The notes beneath the pieces were generated by a model, which saw only the letters and a program-made list of their open reading frames with translations, did no database searches and was not told where the DNA came from. DNA of 64,000 nt from NCBI GenBank assembly GCA_963850095.1, contig CAWKJX010000012.1, forward strand, positions 379,972-443,971, read 5' to 3'. Below, piece after piece: positions 43,799 through 53,072 of this stretch (its first letter is position 1; every line of letters starts with the position of its first letter). The DNA comes from Bog-473 sp963850095 (GTDB lineage Bacteria > Actinomycetota > Acidimicrobiia > Acidimicrobiales > RAAP-2). A program made the position numbers and the translations under genes.

Positions 43799-44587
43799 CT
43801 ATGCGCCCTCGCGCTCGCGTTTGAGCATGCGGTCCACGTTGGCCCGCAGCTCGGGCGACGTGAACGAACGGTCCTCCGCGCTCAGCGCGTAGTCGAGCAC
43901 GGAAAGGACGGCCCGCTCCATCTGTATGTTGAAGATCCGCTTCGTGTCCTCCACCGCGCCCTGCGGCAGTTTGGCCAGCCGCTGCGCGCACTCCATGGCC
44001 CGAACGAGCACCTCGTCGTCGGGAACCACGTGGTTGACCAGCCCCATGGCGGCCGCCCGCTCGGCGGGGATGCGGTCCCCCGTCAGCGCGTACTCCTTGG
44101 CCAGCTGGAGGCTCGTGAGGAGCGGCCATACGACCGGTCCGCCGTCGGCGGCGACCAGTCCGAGGAGCACGTGCGGGTCGGCCAGGTGGGCGGTCTCCGC
44201 CATGAAGACGATGTCCGAGAGCGCCACCAGGCTGCAGCCGAGCCCCACCGCCGGACCGTTTACGGCGGCCACGATCGGCACGCGGCACCGGACCATCCCC
44301 GTCACGATCTGCTTCCCGTGCGTGAGGGACAGGTGGCGGAGGTCGCGGTCCTTCGACAGCTCGTCGATGTAATTGAAGTCGCCGCCGGCCGAGAAGGCGC
44401 GCCCGGCCCCTGTCAGGACCGCCACCCGGGCGTCCTCGTCCGCGTCGATCTGCGGCCACAGACCCGCGAGGCCGGCGTGCAGCACGTGGTTGGTGGCGTT
44501 GAGGTTCTCGGGCCGGTTCAGCGTGATCACGCGGATCGGGCCGTCGGAGCCGACGAGGATCTCGTCGGGAACGTCGTACGTGGTCAT
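43799..44587 (-). CDS. Crotonase-family protein without the two catalytic glutamates
   Basis: The 262-residue protein has the enoyl-CoA hydratase/isomerase fold: ITLNRPENLNATN, TGAGRAFSAGGDF and AAVNGPAVGLGCSLVALSD. At the two positions where hydratases have Glu, it has Ser119 (GLGCS) and His139 (ADPHVLLGLVAADGG). Simple hydration of enoyl-CoA is therefore doubtful; isomerase, hydrolase or retro-Claisen type chemistry is possible. The ATG overlaps the preceding acyl-CoA dehydrogenase stop by four bases. It is last in the ligase-dehydrogenase operon. Confidence 0.9.
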   Translation of the reverse strand: MTTYDVPDEILVGSDGPIRVITLNRPENLNATNHVLHAGLAGLWPQIDADEDARVAVLTGAGRAFSAGGDFNYIDELSKDRDLRHLSLTHGKQIVTGMVRCRVPIVAAVNGPAVGLGCSLVALSDIVFMAETAHLADPHVLLGLVAADGGPVVWPLLTSLQLAKEYALTGDRIPAERAAAMGLVNHVVPDDEVLVRAMECAQRLAKLPQGAVEDTKRIFNIQMERAVLSVLDYALSAEDRSFTSPELRANVDRMLKREREGA

Positions 44588-45717
44588 GAGGTGGGGAGCT
44601 CCAGGATCCGTGTCGCGACGAGGTTACGTTGGATCTGCGACGTGCCGCCCATGACGCTCTGGGCACGGCTGTAGAGGTACACGCGCAGCCAGGTGTCGTC
44701 CCCACCCGCTGGCGCGATGCCCCCGACCGAAAGCGCGGCGTGGCCCACGGCCTGCTCGGTAGACGTCATCAGCAGCTTGTCCACCGAGCCCTCGGGACCA
44801 TGCGTGAGACCGCCGAGGCGGTCGGACAGGCGCCGGCTGACGTGGCAGCGCAGCATCTCGACTTCGACCAACGCCCAGGCCAGGTCGCGGCGCTGCTCGG
44901 GACCGAACGCGGCGGGGTCCGCTCCCACGACGTGGGCCAGTTCGTTGGCGAGCTTGCCGTAGCGGGCGACGTAGCCGAGCTCGCCGGGCTCGCGCTCGTG
45001 GCTCACGACCGTCATGGCCAGCCGCCAGCCCTCCCCGGGTTCGCCGATCATGTTGGCGGCGTCGACGCGGGCGCCGTCGAAGAGCACCTCGCCGAACTCG
45101 CGGGTGATGCCGTTGATCATCTTCAGCGGCCGCTGTTCGATGCCGGGCTGGCGCATCGGCACGGCGAAGGCCGAGATCCCCTTGTGCTTGGGCACGTCGG
45201 GGTCGGTGCGAGCCAGGACGAGGCACCACTCGGCCTGGTCCGAATAGCTCGTCCACACCTTGTGGCCGGTGATGACGAACTCGTCGCCGTCGCGCACGGC
45301 GCGGGTGCGCAGTGAGGCCAGGTCGGAGCCGGCGTCGGGCTCGCTGAAGCCCTGGCACCAGCGGTCCCGCCCGTTGACCAGCCCGGGCAGGAAGCGCTGC
45401 TGTACGTCCTCGTTGCCGTGCTCGAGCAAGCCCTGGACCAGGTAACCGATGCTCGGCCGCGGCGGGGCGGCAGCGGCGATGAGCTCCTCGTCGAGGATCA
45501 CGTCGTAGACGCTCGGCAGTCCGTGCCCGCCGACCGCGGTCGGCCACGACAGGCCGAAGAAGCCGGCGTCGTAGAGCCTCTCGTGCCAGCCCGCCTGCGC
45601 GGCCCAGTACTCGTCCGACGTCGACGAGGGCGGCAGGCCCGGGTTGTTGTGCGCCAGCCACTCGCGCAGGCGCAGACGGAAGGCGGCCTCGTCGGCCGAG
45701 TCAGCGAAGTCCATCAT
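44584..45717 (-). CDS. Acyl-CoA dehydrogenase, subunit of a pair
   Basis: The 377-residue flavoprotein has FFGLSWPTAVGGHGLPSVYD, WCQGFSEPDAGSDLASLRTR, ITGHKVWTSYSDQAEWCLVL, and the C-terminal LYSRAQSVMGGTSQIQRNLV. I chose the ATG at 45717, seven bases after GGAG; it overlaps the previous gene by 17 bases. With the preceding, more diverged acyl-CoA dehydrogenase it forms a second heteromeric pair in this window, as in actinobacterial side-chain degradation. It introduces an alpha,beta double bond into a CoA thioester. Confidence 0.93.
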   Translation of the reverse strand: MMDFADSADEAAFRLRLREWLAHNNPGLPPSSTSDEYWAAQAGWHERLYDAGFFGLSWPTAVGGHGLPSVYDVILDEELIAAAAPPRPSIGYLVQGLLEHGNEDVQQRFLPGLVNGRDRWCQGFSEPDAGSDLASLRTRAVRDGDEFVITGHKVWTSYSDQAEWCLVLARTDPDVPKHKGISAFAVPMRQPGIEQRPLKMINGITREFGEVLFDGARVDAANMIGEPGEGWRLAMTVVSHEREPGELGYVARYGKLANELAHVVGADPAAFGPEQRRDLAWALVEVEMLRCHVSRRLSDRLGGLTHGPEGSVDKLLMTSTEQAVGHAALSVGGIAPAGGDDTWLRVYLYSRAQSVMGGTSQIQRNLVATRILELPTS

Positions 45718-46741
45718 CGGCTCCGACACGGTGCGACGCCAGCACCCGCTCGAGGTTGGGCCCCACCCCACCGAGGACATCGGTCGAGAGCAGTGCGCGG
45801 CGCAAATAGACGTGGGCCAGGCACTCCCAGGTGTTGCCGATGCCGCCGTGCACCTGAATCGCGGTCTCGCACACCGAGCGGGCGGCCCGGGCACAGTAGG
45901 CCTTGGCGGCCGAGGCGGCGACCAGCGCGTCCGCGGCCGGGAGCGCGTCGACGGCCCAGGCGGCGTGCAGCGCGATGGAGCGCGATCCCTCTGTGGCGAC
46001 GTGGGCGTCCGCCAGCAGGTGCTGCACGGCCTGGAAGGACCCGATGGTGGCGCCGTACTGCGCGCGCTGACGGGCGTACCCGGTGGCCAGGGTCACCGCT
46101 CCGCGCATGATGCCGACCAGGTCAGCGCAGGTGACGGCCAGGGCAAGGCTGTCCAAGGTGGCGAGGTCACCCAGTCCGAGCGTCGTCGTCTGACTCTCCA
46201 ACGCGGCGACTTCGGACGCCGGGATGGTCACGGAGGGACGCGTCAGGTCGAGGCCGGCCGCGTTCCCGCCGAGCGCGAGCGCGCCCAGCGCGTACCCACC
46301 ACCGTCCTCCATGAGGACGAGGGCGCTGGTGGCACCAAAGGCATCGATCGCGACGGCGCCGTTCGGAAGCACACCGTCGACCGCGCACGCAGGAGCCGAG
46401 AGGTCGTGGCGCAGCGCCACGGTCTCGGGCGCGCCGGCGTCGGGGGCACCCGCCCGACGGCGCAGCTCGGCCGCCAGCGTGGGACCCAGAAAGGCGGCGT
46501 CGGCCAGGCCGCGGCCCAATTCCTCTGCGACGACGGCCACCTCGACGGCCGACGCCAGAGGTGCACCGCCGTCCACGGGGGTGCGCAGCTCCCGCCAGCC
46601 CGACGCCGTGACGGCGGCGTCGAGTTTGGCCGTGCGCTCGGCGTCGTCGAGGCCGGCCACGGTCGCGGGGCCGATGCGATCGACCACCTGTGCCGCGGCG
46701 TCGCGCAGCGCGGACTGTTCGGCCGAGAGGCGGACGTCCAT
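45701..46741 (-). CDS. Acyl-CoA dehydrogenase, second subunit
   Basis: The 346-residue protein has weakly conserved N-terminal and middle domains (RLSAEQSALRDAAAQVVDRI; VVAEELGRGLADAAFLGPT) and a recognisable C-terminal bundle (YARQRAQYGATIGSFQAVQH; AIQVHGGIGNTWECLAHVYL). The ATG at 46741 overlaps the CoA ligase stop by one base. It is diverged in the way expected for the partner of the next gene, and the two overlap by 17 bases. It is probably inactive alone. Confidence 0.9.
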   Translation of the reverse strand: MDVRLSAEQSALRDAAAQVVDRIGPATVAGLDDAERTAKLDAAVTASGWRELRTPVDGGAPLASAVEVAVVAEELGRGLADAAFLGPTLAAELRRRAGAPDAGAPETVALRHDLSAPACAVDGVLPNGAVAIDAFGATSALVLMEDGGGYALGALALGGNAAGLDLTRPSVTIPASEVAALESQTTTLGLGDLATLDSLALAVTCADLVGIMRGAVTLATGYARQRAQYGATIGSFQAVQHLLADAHVATEGSRSIALHAAWAVDALPAADALVAASAAKAYCARAARSVCETAIQVHGGIGNTWECLAHVYLRRALLSTDVLGGVGPNLERVLASHRVGADDGLR

Positions 46742-48270
46742 CAGCCCACTCCGCTCACTGCGTGGGAGAGCTGCGGGGCCCACTCGTCGCGCAGCACGCG
46801 GCGCAGCACCTTGCCCGACGGCGTCCGCGGGATGCTGTCGACCAGGACGACCCGGTGCAGGTGCTTGTAGGTGGCCAGCTCGCCGGCGGCGAGGCGCTGC
46901 AGGTCGTCGGCGCCGACGGTGGCGCCCGGCTCCAGCTGCACCGCGGCGACGGGCACCTCGCCCGCCCGGGCGTCGGGCACGCCGAACACGGCGCAGTCGA
47001 CCACGGCGGGATGCCCGTGCAGCACGGCTTCTATTTCGGCCGGGGCGACCTGGAACCCGCTGACCTTGATCATCTCCTTGCGCCGGTCGGTCAGGTGCAC
47101 CCAGCCCCCCTGCTCGAGGTAGCCGACGTCGCCGGTGCGGTACCACTCGCCGTCGGCGAAGGCGGCCGCCGTGGCGGCCTCGGGCAGGTACCCGGCCATG
47201 GCGGTGGCGCTGCGCACCTGGATCTCTCCCGTGTCCCCAGCGGGCAGGACCGCACCGGTGTCGAGGTCGGCCACGCGCAGCTCCACGTCGCCCACGGGCA
47301 GGCCGGCCGAGTCCAGGCGCCAGGCGTCGGGCCGGTCAACGGGGTTGGCGGTGATCACGGGCACCTCGCTCGTGCCGTAGGCGGGCAACCAGCGCACGCC
47401 GGAGCGGGCGGTCACGGTCTCGGCCACCGAAGGCGTCACCGGCGTGGCCCCCCACATGACGTAGCGCAACGACGACAGGTCGTAGCGCTCGAGGTCGGGG
47501 TGGTTGGCCATGGCCAGCGCGATGGGGGCCACCGCCATCTCGAGCGTCATCCGCTCCTCTTCTATGCAGCGCAGCTCCTCGTCGAGGTCGAAGCGCCGGT
47601 GCAGGCGGACCGTGGCGCCGGCCGCCGCCGCGGCGAGCAGGTTGAGCAGCCCAAGGATGTGCGACGGCGGCGTGGCGACCTGGAACCGGTCGTCGTTGGT
47701 CAGGCCGAGGGCCAGGCACCAGTGCTCGGTGGCCAACGCGATGGAGCCGTGGGTGTGGCGCACCGCCTTCGGGCTGTCGGTGGTGCCGGAGCTGAACACG
47801 AAGACGGCGTCGTCGGTCTCCCGCACCGCCGCATCGGGCGGCCCGTCTGTGCCGGCCCGGTCGATGACGGACGCAGCCTGCGGCGCGTCGAGGTCGAGCA
47901 CCGCGGCGGCGCCCAGCTGGTCGACCAGCAGAGCCACGGCGGCACCGTCGGCCACGGCGCAACGAGGTCCGGTCAGGCCGAGCGCCGTCGCCACCTCACG
48001 GGCCTTCCAGGACGAGTTCAACAGCACCGGGGCGGCTCCCAGCTTGCTGGTGGCCTGCACGACCACCACGAACTCGGGCCGGTTCGACGTCATCACGGCC
48101 ACGCGGTCTCCCGGTCCGACGCCCAGGGAGACGAGATGCCGCGCTACGGCGTTGGCTGCCCGATCCAGCTCGTCAAAAGTCCAGCGATCATCGCCCGCCA
48201 GGACGGCGGCATGATGGGGAAAGCGGAGCGCGGCCGACTCGAGCCCGCGATGCATGGGGCCCGTGGTCAC
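46741..48270 (-). CDS. AMP-dependent acyl-CoA synthetase/ligase
   Basis: The 509-residue adenylating enzyme activates a carboxylic acid to its CoA thioester. It has the P-loop-like FVFSSGTTDSPKAVRHTHG, AYGTSEVPVI (A5), WYRTGDVGYLEQGGWVHLTD (A7), RRKEMIKVSGFQVAPAEIE (A8) and PRTPSGKVLRR (A10 lysine). The start is GTG at 48270 after GGAGAGGA; an ATG at 48312 would add 14 unlikely residues. It heads the four-gene operon with two acyl-CoA dehydrogenases and a crotonase, so its substrate is the acid that they oxidise. It is divergent from the dehydrogenase at 48353. Confidence 0.93.
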   Translation of the reverse strand: MTTGPMHRGLESAALRFPHHAAVLAGDDRWTFDELDRAANAVARHLVSLGVGPGDRVAVMTSNRPEFVVVVQATSKLGAAPVLLNSSWKAREVATALGLTGPRCAVADGAAVALLVDQLGAAAVLDLDAPQAASVIDRAGTDGPPDAAVRETDDAVFVFSSGTTDSPKAVRHTHGSIALATEHWCLALGLTNDDRFQVATPPSHILGLLNLLAAAAAGATVRLHRRFDLDEELRCIEEERMTLEMAVAPIALAMANHPDLERYDLSSLRYVMWGATPVTPSVAETVTARSGVRWLPAYGTSEVPVITANPVDRPDAWRLDSAGLPVGDVELRVADLDTGAVLPAGDTGEIQVRSATAMAGYLPEAATAAAFADGEWYRTGDVGYLEQGGWVHLTDRRKEMIKVSGFQVAPAEIEAVLHGHPAVVDCAVFGVPDARAGEVPVAAVQLEPGATVGADDLQRLAAGELATYKHLHRVVLVDSIPRTPSGKVLRRVLRDEWAPQLSHAVSGVG

Positions 48271-48352
48271 GGAAACAATCCTCTCCGAATTGAGATTCCG
48301 CGTCAACACCATTGAAGGGTAGGGTTATCGCCGAGAGAAAGGCGGTGCCGGC

Positions 48353-49518
48353 GTGACCGGAACGAACCCCGCAGCGACCGACGAGGCCGTCCGGTCCGAA
48401 ATCATCGAGACGGTGCGCAAATTCGTCCAGCGCGAGGTCATCCCGGTGGCGGCCGACCTCGAGCGGACCGACACCTTCCCGGCCGCGATCGTCGAGCAGA
48501 TGAAGGAGCTCGGCCTGTTCGGCGTCACCATCCCGGAGGAGTACGGCGGGCTCGGACTGGATCTCTTGACCTACATCGGCGTCATCGAGGAGCTGGCCTA
48601 CGGCTGGATGAGCCTGACCGGCATCGTCAACACGCACACCATGGCGGCCATCCTCATCCTGACCCACGGGACGGAGGAGCAGAAGCGGCGCTGGCTCCCG
48701 ATCATGGCCACGGGCGGGCGGCGGGGGGCGCTCTCCCTCTCCGAGCCCGACGCTGGGAGCGACACCCGCAACATCTCGTGCAAGGCCCAGCGGGACGGCG
48801 ACGAGTACATCCTCAACGGGAGCAAGGCCTGGGTCACCAACGGCGAGCTGTCGTCCATCGTGGCGTTGGCGGCGCGGGCGGAGGAGGGCATCACCGCCTT
48901 CATCGTCGAGAAGGAGCCAGGCCCGAAGTTCGAAGGGATCACGGTCAGCAAGCACGTCAGCAAGCTGGGCTACCGGGGCGTGGAGACCGTCGAGATGGCG
49001 TACGCCGACCACCGCATCCCGGCGGCCAACGTCATAGGCGAGCTGGGGCGGGGCCTGCCGCAGATCCTGGGCGTGCTCGAGGTGGGCCGGATCAACATCG
49101 CGGCGCGGGCGACCGGGGTGGCCCGGGCCGCCTTCGACGCCGCGCTCGCCTACGCCCAGCAGCGCGAGACCATGGGCAAGGTCATCGGCGAACATCAAGC
49201 CATCCAGCTGAAGCTGGCCGACATGGCCACACGGCTGGAAGCGTCCCGGCTGCTGACTCGCAACGCCGCCGAGCGCAGGGCCAAGGGCCTGCGTTGCGAC
49301 GTCGAGGCCGGCATGGCCAAGCTGTTCGCCAGCGAGACGGCGCTCGAGTTGAGCATGGAGGCCATGCGGATCCACGGTGGGGTCGGCTACACGACCGAGT
49401 TCCCCGTCGAGCGGCTCTACCGTGACGCGCCCTGATGGTGATCGGAGAAGGGACGAACGAGATCCAGCGGCTGGTGATCGCCCGGGGCCTGCTGGCCCGG
49501 GCGCGCGGTCAGGCCTGA
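48353..49518 (+). CDS. Acyl-CoA dehydrogenase, 3' frameshift
   Basis: This full-length homotetramer-type acyl-CoA dehydrogenase has GLFGVTIPEEYGGLGLDLLT, LSLSEPDAGSDTRNIS, LNGSKAWVTNG, QRETMGKVIGEHQAIQLKLA and MRIHGGVGYTTEFPVERLYR. The frame stops at 49435, but the next frame continues with MVIGEGTNEIQRLVIARGLL, the expected C-terminus, to a stop at 49516-49518. Restoring one C in the CCC at 49430-49432 gives 388 residues. GTG starts the gene. The frameshift removes the conserved ARG/IQR tail that contacts FAD, so the deposited form would be inactive. Confidence 0.9.
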
Positions 49519-49538
49519 GCCGCTCCGTCAAGCCCGAC

Positions 49539-51847
49539 GTGACCGACACCTACCGCTTGGCGACCGCGTCCATCGAAGAACGCGTCGCAGATCTGCTCGC
49601 CCGCATGACCGTGGAGGAGAAAGCGGCACAGTTGACCGCCGTCTGGATCGACGTCACCGACAGGGCTCAGATCGCCCCGCGCCAGGTCGACGGCGACGCA
49701 GCAGCGGCCATGAACACACCCGATGCCCTCCCCCACGGGATCGGTCATGTGTCCCGTACCTACGGCAGTCGTCCGCTCGATCCCTCGGTCGGGATCGACA
49801 AAGTGAACGCCCTCCAACGGCGCTTGGTCGAGCAGACACGTCTGGGCATACCGGCCATTTGCCACGAGGAGTGCCTTTCCGGACTGATGGCGCAGGATGC
49901 GACCTCGTTTCCCTGTCCTCTCAACCTCGCATCCACCTGGGACCCGCCGCTCGTCCGCCAGATGGCCGACGTCATCCGGCGGCAGATGCGAACGATCGGT
50001 ACGCACCAGGGCTTGGCGCCCGTGGCCGACGTGGCCCGTGATGCCCGTTGGGGTCGCGTCGAGGAGACATTCGGCGAGGAGCCCTACCTCGTCGCCGTGC
50101 TGACCGCCGCCTATGTCGAGGGTCTGCAGGGTGACGATCTCTCCGACGGCGTCGCCGCCACCTTGAAGCACTACGCCGGGTACTCCTTCAGCGAGGGTGG
50201 ACGTAACGTCGCACCCGTCCACGTGGGGCGGCGCGAGCTGACGGACGTCTTCTGGGCGCCGTTCGAGATGGCGGTGCGCGACGCCGGGGCCCGGGGCGTC
50301 ATGCCGGCGTACGTCGCCATCGACGGTGAGGCCGCTCACGGATCCCGCTGGCTCCTATCGGACGTGCTGCGGGAGGCGTGGGGTTTTCGCGGGACCGTGG
50401 TGTCCGACTACTTCGGAGTTTCCAACCTGCGCGATCAGGACCACGTGGCGACCGACCGCGCCACCGCAGTGGCGACTGCGCTGGCGGCCGGGATGGACGT
50501 CGAGCTGCCGTTCCCAGCCGAAATGGTGGAGGGCGTACCCGAAGCGCTGGACCGCGGACTGCTCGACATGGCGACGGTCGACGTGGCGGTGGAGCGAGTG
50601 CTTCGACTCAAGTTCGAGTTGGGCCTCTTCGAGCGACCGTATGTCGAACCGCTCACCGCGGCCCTGGAAGAACCTGCGGACCGGGAGCTGGCGAGAATCA
50701 TCGCTGTGCGCTCGATCACCCTGCTGAAGAACGACGGGGTCCTTCCGCTCGACGGGCGGTCGGCGAAGATTGCGGTCATCGGGCCAAATGCGGACGATTG
50801 CTCAGCGCTGTTCGGTGACTACAGCTTCGAGAACCACGTGCTGGCGCGTGGTTCTGCCGACGGCGCGGTTGCCGCACCATCGCACACGTTGCTCGGGGCA
50901 CTGCGGACACGGTTGGATCAGACCGTCTCGTATGTCGAGGGCGCCCACGTGATGGACCGCGAGCTCGAAGGGATCCCCGAGGCCGTCGCCGCCGCCCAGG
51001 CGGCGGACGTGGCCGTCGTCGTGCTGGGCGACCGGTCGAGACTCTTCGGCGAGGGCACCGTTGGGGAGGGGTCCGATGCGTCGGATCTTTCCCTTCCGGG
51101 AGGACAATCAGCCCTCCTCGAGGCCGTGCTCGGCAGCGGGACGCCCGTCGTGCTCGTCCTCTTGAGTGGGCGTCCCTACGACCTGACGCCCGCGTCGTCC
51201 TGCGCCGCCATCGTGGAGGCGTGGTTCCCGGGTCAAGAGGGTGCGCACGCAATCGCGGACGTCCTCCTCGGTGATGCCGACCCCGGTGGTCGCTCGCCGG
51301 TCACCTTCAGCGCGGGTGCAGGATTTCAGCCCGTTTACGTGGGCCACTTGCCGACGTCGCCCGGGAGTCCCCCCTTGAAGGGTTTCGGCGCCGTGTTCCC
51401 CTTCGGGCACGGCCTCTCCTATACGACGTCGACTACGACGACCTCGAGGCACCCACGGAGGTGGCGGTCGACGGGTGCATCGAGGTTTCCTGCAGCGTCC
51501 GGAACAGCGGCACCCGCGCCGGTCTGGACGTCGTCCAGCTCTACATCCGTGACCGGGACGCCTGCGTCCTGCGGCCCGTGCAGCAGCTCGTCGGGTTCCA
51601 GCGGGTCGCACTGGCGCCCGCACAGCAGGCCCGGATCACCTGGAAGGTGCCGACGGACCTTCTGGCCTACTCGGGCATTGAGTACACCCGGATTTTGGAG
51701 CCGGGCCCGGTCGACCTCCTGGTCGGTGCGTCTTCGAGCGACATCCGCCTCGAAGCCGAGTGTCTCCTCACGGGTCCCGTGCGGCACCTCGACGGGGACC
51801 GCCTCCGGTCGAGCACGGTCACCGCCGTGCTGAGCCCGTCCGCTTGA
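49539..51847 (+). CDS. Glycoside hydrolase family 3 (beta-glucosidase/xylosidase type), 3' frameshift
   Basis: The enzyme has GH3 order: VADLLARMTVEEKAAQL, HEECLSGLMAQDATSFPCPL, DVARDARWGRVEETFGEEPY and LKHYAGYSFSEGG. The nucleophile Asp lies in GTVVSDYFGVSNL, followed by the C domain (ITLLKNDGVLPLDG) and the fibronectin III-like tail. After FPFGHGLSYTT the frame is lost. One missing T near 51429 restores DYDDLEAPTEV and the domain CSVRNSGTRAGLDVVQLYIR, giving 769 residues. The start is probably GTG 49539, without a clear ribosome site. No signal peptide is visible, so it is probably intracellular. It lies between acyl-CoA genes, 20 bases after the dehydrogenase. Confidence 0.88.
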
Positions 51848-51860
51848 GCGGACCGGGGTC

Positions 51861-53072
51861 TCAGACGCCCGGAGGCGCTTCCCGTCCGGCCAGCTCCGCC
51901 AGCACGGCATCGGTGTGCTCACCCAGGCGCGGCGCCGGGGTGTGCGGTCGGATGGGCGCGTCGGAAAAGCTGACCGGGCCGTTGATCGAGCGCTGTGAGA
52001 CCCCGTCCGCCTCGCTCGTCAACTCCACGATCCCGTCGTTGGCCAACAGCTGCGGGTCCTCGAGCACCTCGGCCGGCGTCTGCGCCGGCGCCCACCACAC
52101 GCCCTCGCGTTCGAAGCGCTCGGCCCAGACACTGAGGGGCTCCTGCCCGATGATGTCGTCGAGCACGGCGATGACCTCGGTGCGGTTCTTGCGCAACGCC
52201 CGCGCGTTCGCAAAGCGAGCGTCCTCGTGCAGGTCCTCGCGGCCGAGGGCCCGGTAGATCTTGTCGATGTGGCGATCGGCCTCCAGGCCGGTGAAGAAGA
52301 ACCAGCGCCCGTCCTTGGTCCGATACGAGTTCATCATCGGGGTCTGATTCACGTGCCGCGCTTCGGCCGGCGCCACCTTGCCCAGGTTGGCCTGGAGGCT
52401 CAGGTCCCACCCGAGCACGTATGCCCCCGTGCGCAGGAGCGACACCTCGACCACCCGGCCGCGCCCGGTCTGGCGCTGCTCGAGCACCGCCGCCAGGAGC
52501 CCGGCCAGCGTGGCCAGGCCGCTGATGTGGTCGCCGATGCCGCCGCGCGCATTGAGCGGCACCCCTTCGGCGTTGGTGGCCAGCTGGACCGACAGGCCGG
52601 AGCGGGCCCAGAAGGCGCCGATGTCGTAGGCCGACCGGTTGCGGTCCTCCCCGCGCAGCCCGTACCCGCTGACGCTGCCGTAGACCAGACGGGGGTGGCG
52701 GGCCACCGTGGCCTCGGGCTCCAGGCCGAGCCCGTCGAGCGCGTCCGGGCGCAGGTTCGTGAGGAAGACGTCGGCGGTCTCGAGGAGTGCTTCGAGCTGA
52801 TCGCGGGCCTCCGGCTGGCGCAGGTCGAGGACGACGCTGCGTTTCCCCCGGTTGTCCTGCGCGAAGGCCGGGTTGGGGAAGTCGTCGCCGCCGATCCCCA
52901 AAGACCCGAACGCGTTGCGCATCGGATCGCCCGTCGGCGGCTCCACCTTGATGACGTCGGCTCCCCAGTCGGCCAGCAGGGCCGCCGCCGAGGGCGCAGC
53001 CACCCACACCCCGAGCTCGACCACCCGCAAGCCGCTCACGGACTGCAGGCCGCTGCGTTCGGAATCGGTCAT
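51861..53072 (-). CDS. CaiB/BaiF family CoA transferase
   Basis: The 403-residue protein has GLRVVELGVWVAAPSAAALL, DWGADVIKVEPPTGDPMRNA, KRSVVLDLRQPEARDQLEAL and SGYGLRGEDRNRSAYDIGAF with the likely catalytic Asp (AYDIG). It resembles the alpha-methylacyl-CoA racemase / CoA transferase branch. The ATG overlaps the CoA ligase stop by four bases, so the two form a two-gene operon. It faces the GH3 gene tail to tail, 13 bases away. It might transfer CoA or racemise a 2-methylacyl-CoA; I cannot decide which. Confidence 0.9.
   Translation of the reverse strand: MTDSERSGLQSVSGLRVVELGVWVAAPSAAALLADWGADVIKVEPPTGDPMRNAFGSLGIGGDDFPNPAFAQDNRGKRSVVLDLRQPEARDQLEALLETADVFLTNLRPDALDGLGLEPEATVARHPRLVYGSVSGYGLRGEDRNRSAYDIGAFWARSGLSVQLATNAEGVPLNARGGIGDHISGLATLAGLLAAVLEQRQTGRGRVVEVSLLRTGAYVLGWDLSLQANLGKVAPAEARHVNQTPMMNSYRTKDGRWFFFTGLEADRHIDKIYRALGREDLHEDARFANARALRKNRTEVIAVLDDIIGQEPLSVWAERFEREGVWWAPAQTPAEVLEDPQLLANDGIVELTSEADGVSQRSINGPVSFSDAPIRPHTPAPRLGEHTDAVLAELAGREAPPGV

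Noticed and set aside
46690..48315. 541-codon open frame on the plus strand
   Set aside because: Antisense of the CoA ligase; no recognisable domain.
49377..49538. In-frame extension of the GH3 gene upstream into the acyl-CoA dehydrogenase
   Set aside because: These bases encode the dehydrogenase C-terminus (EGTNEIQR) in another frame; the extension is non-homologous.
49500..51860. Possible direct repeats at the edges of the GH3 gene like those around GH43
   Set aside because: CTGAGCC-like matches at both ends are too short and imperfect to be meaningful.
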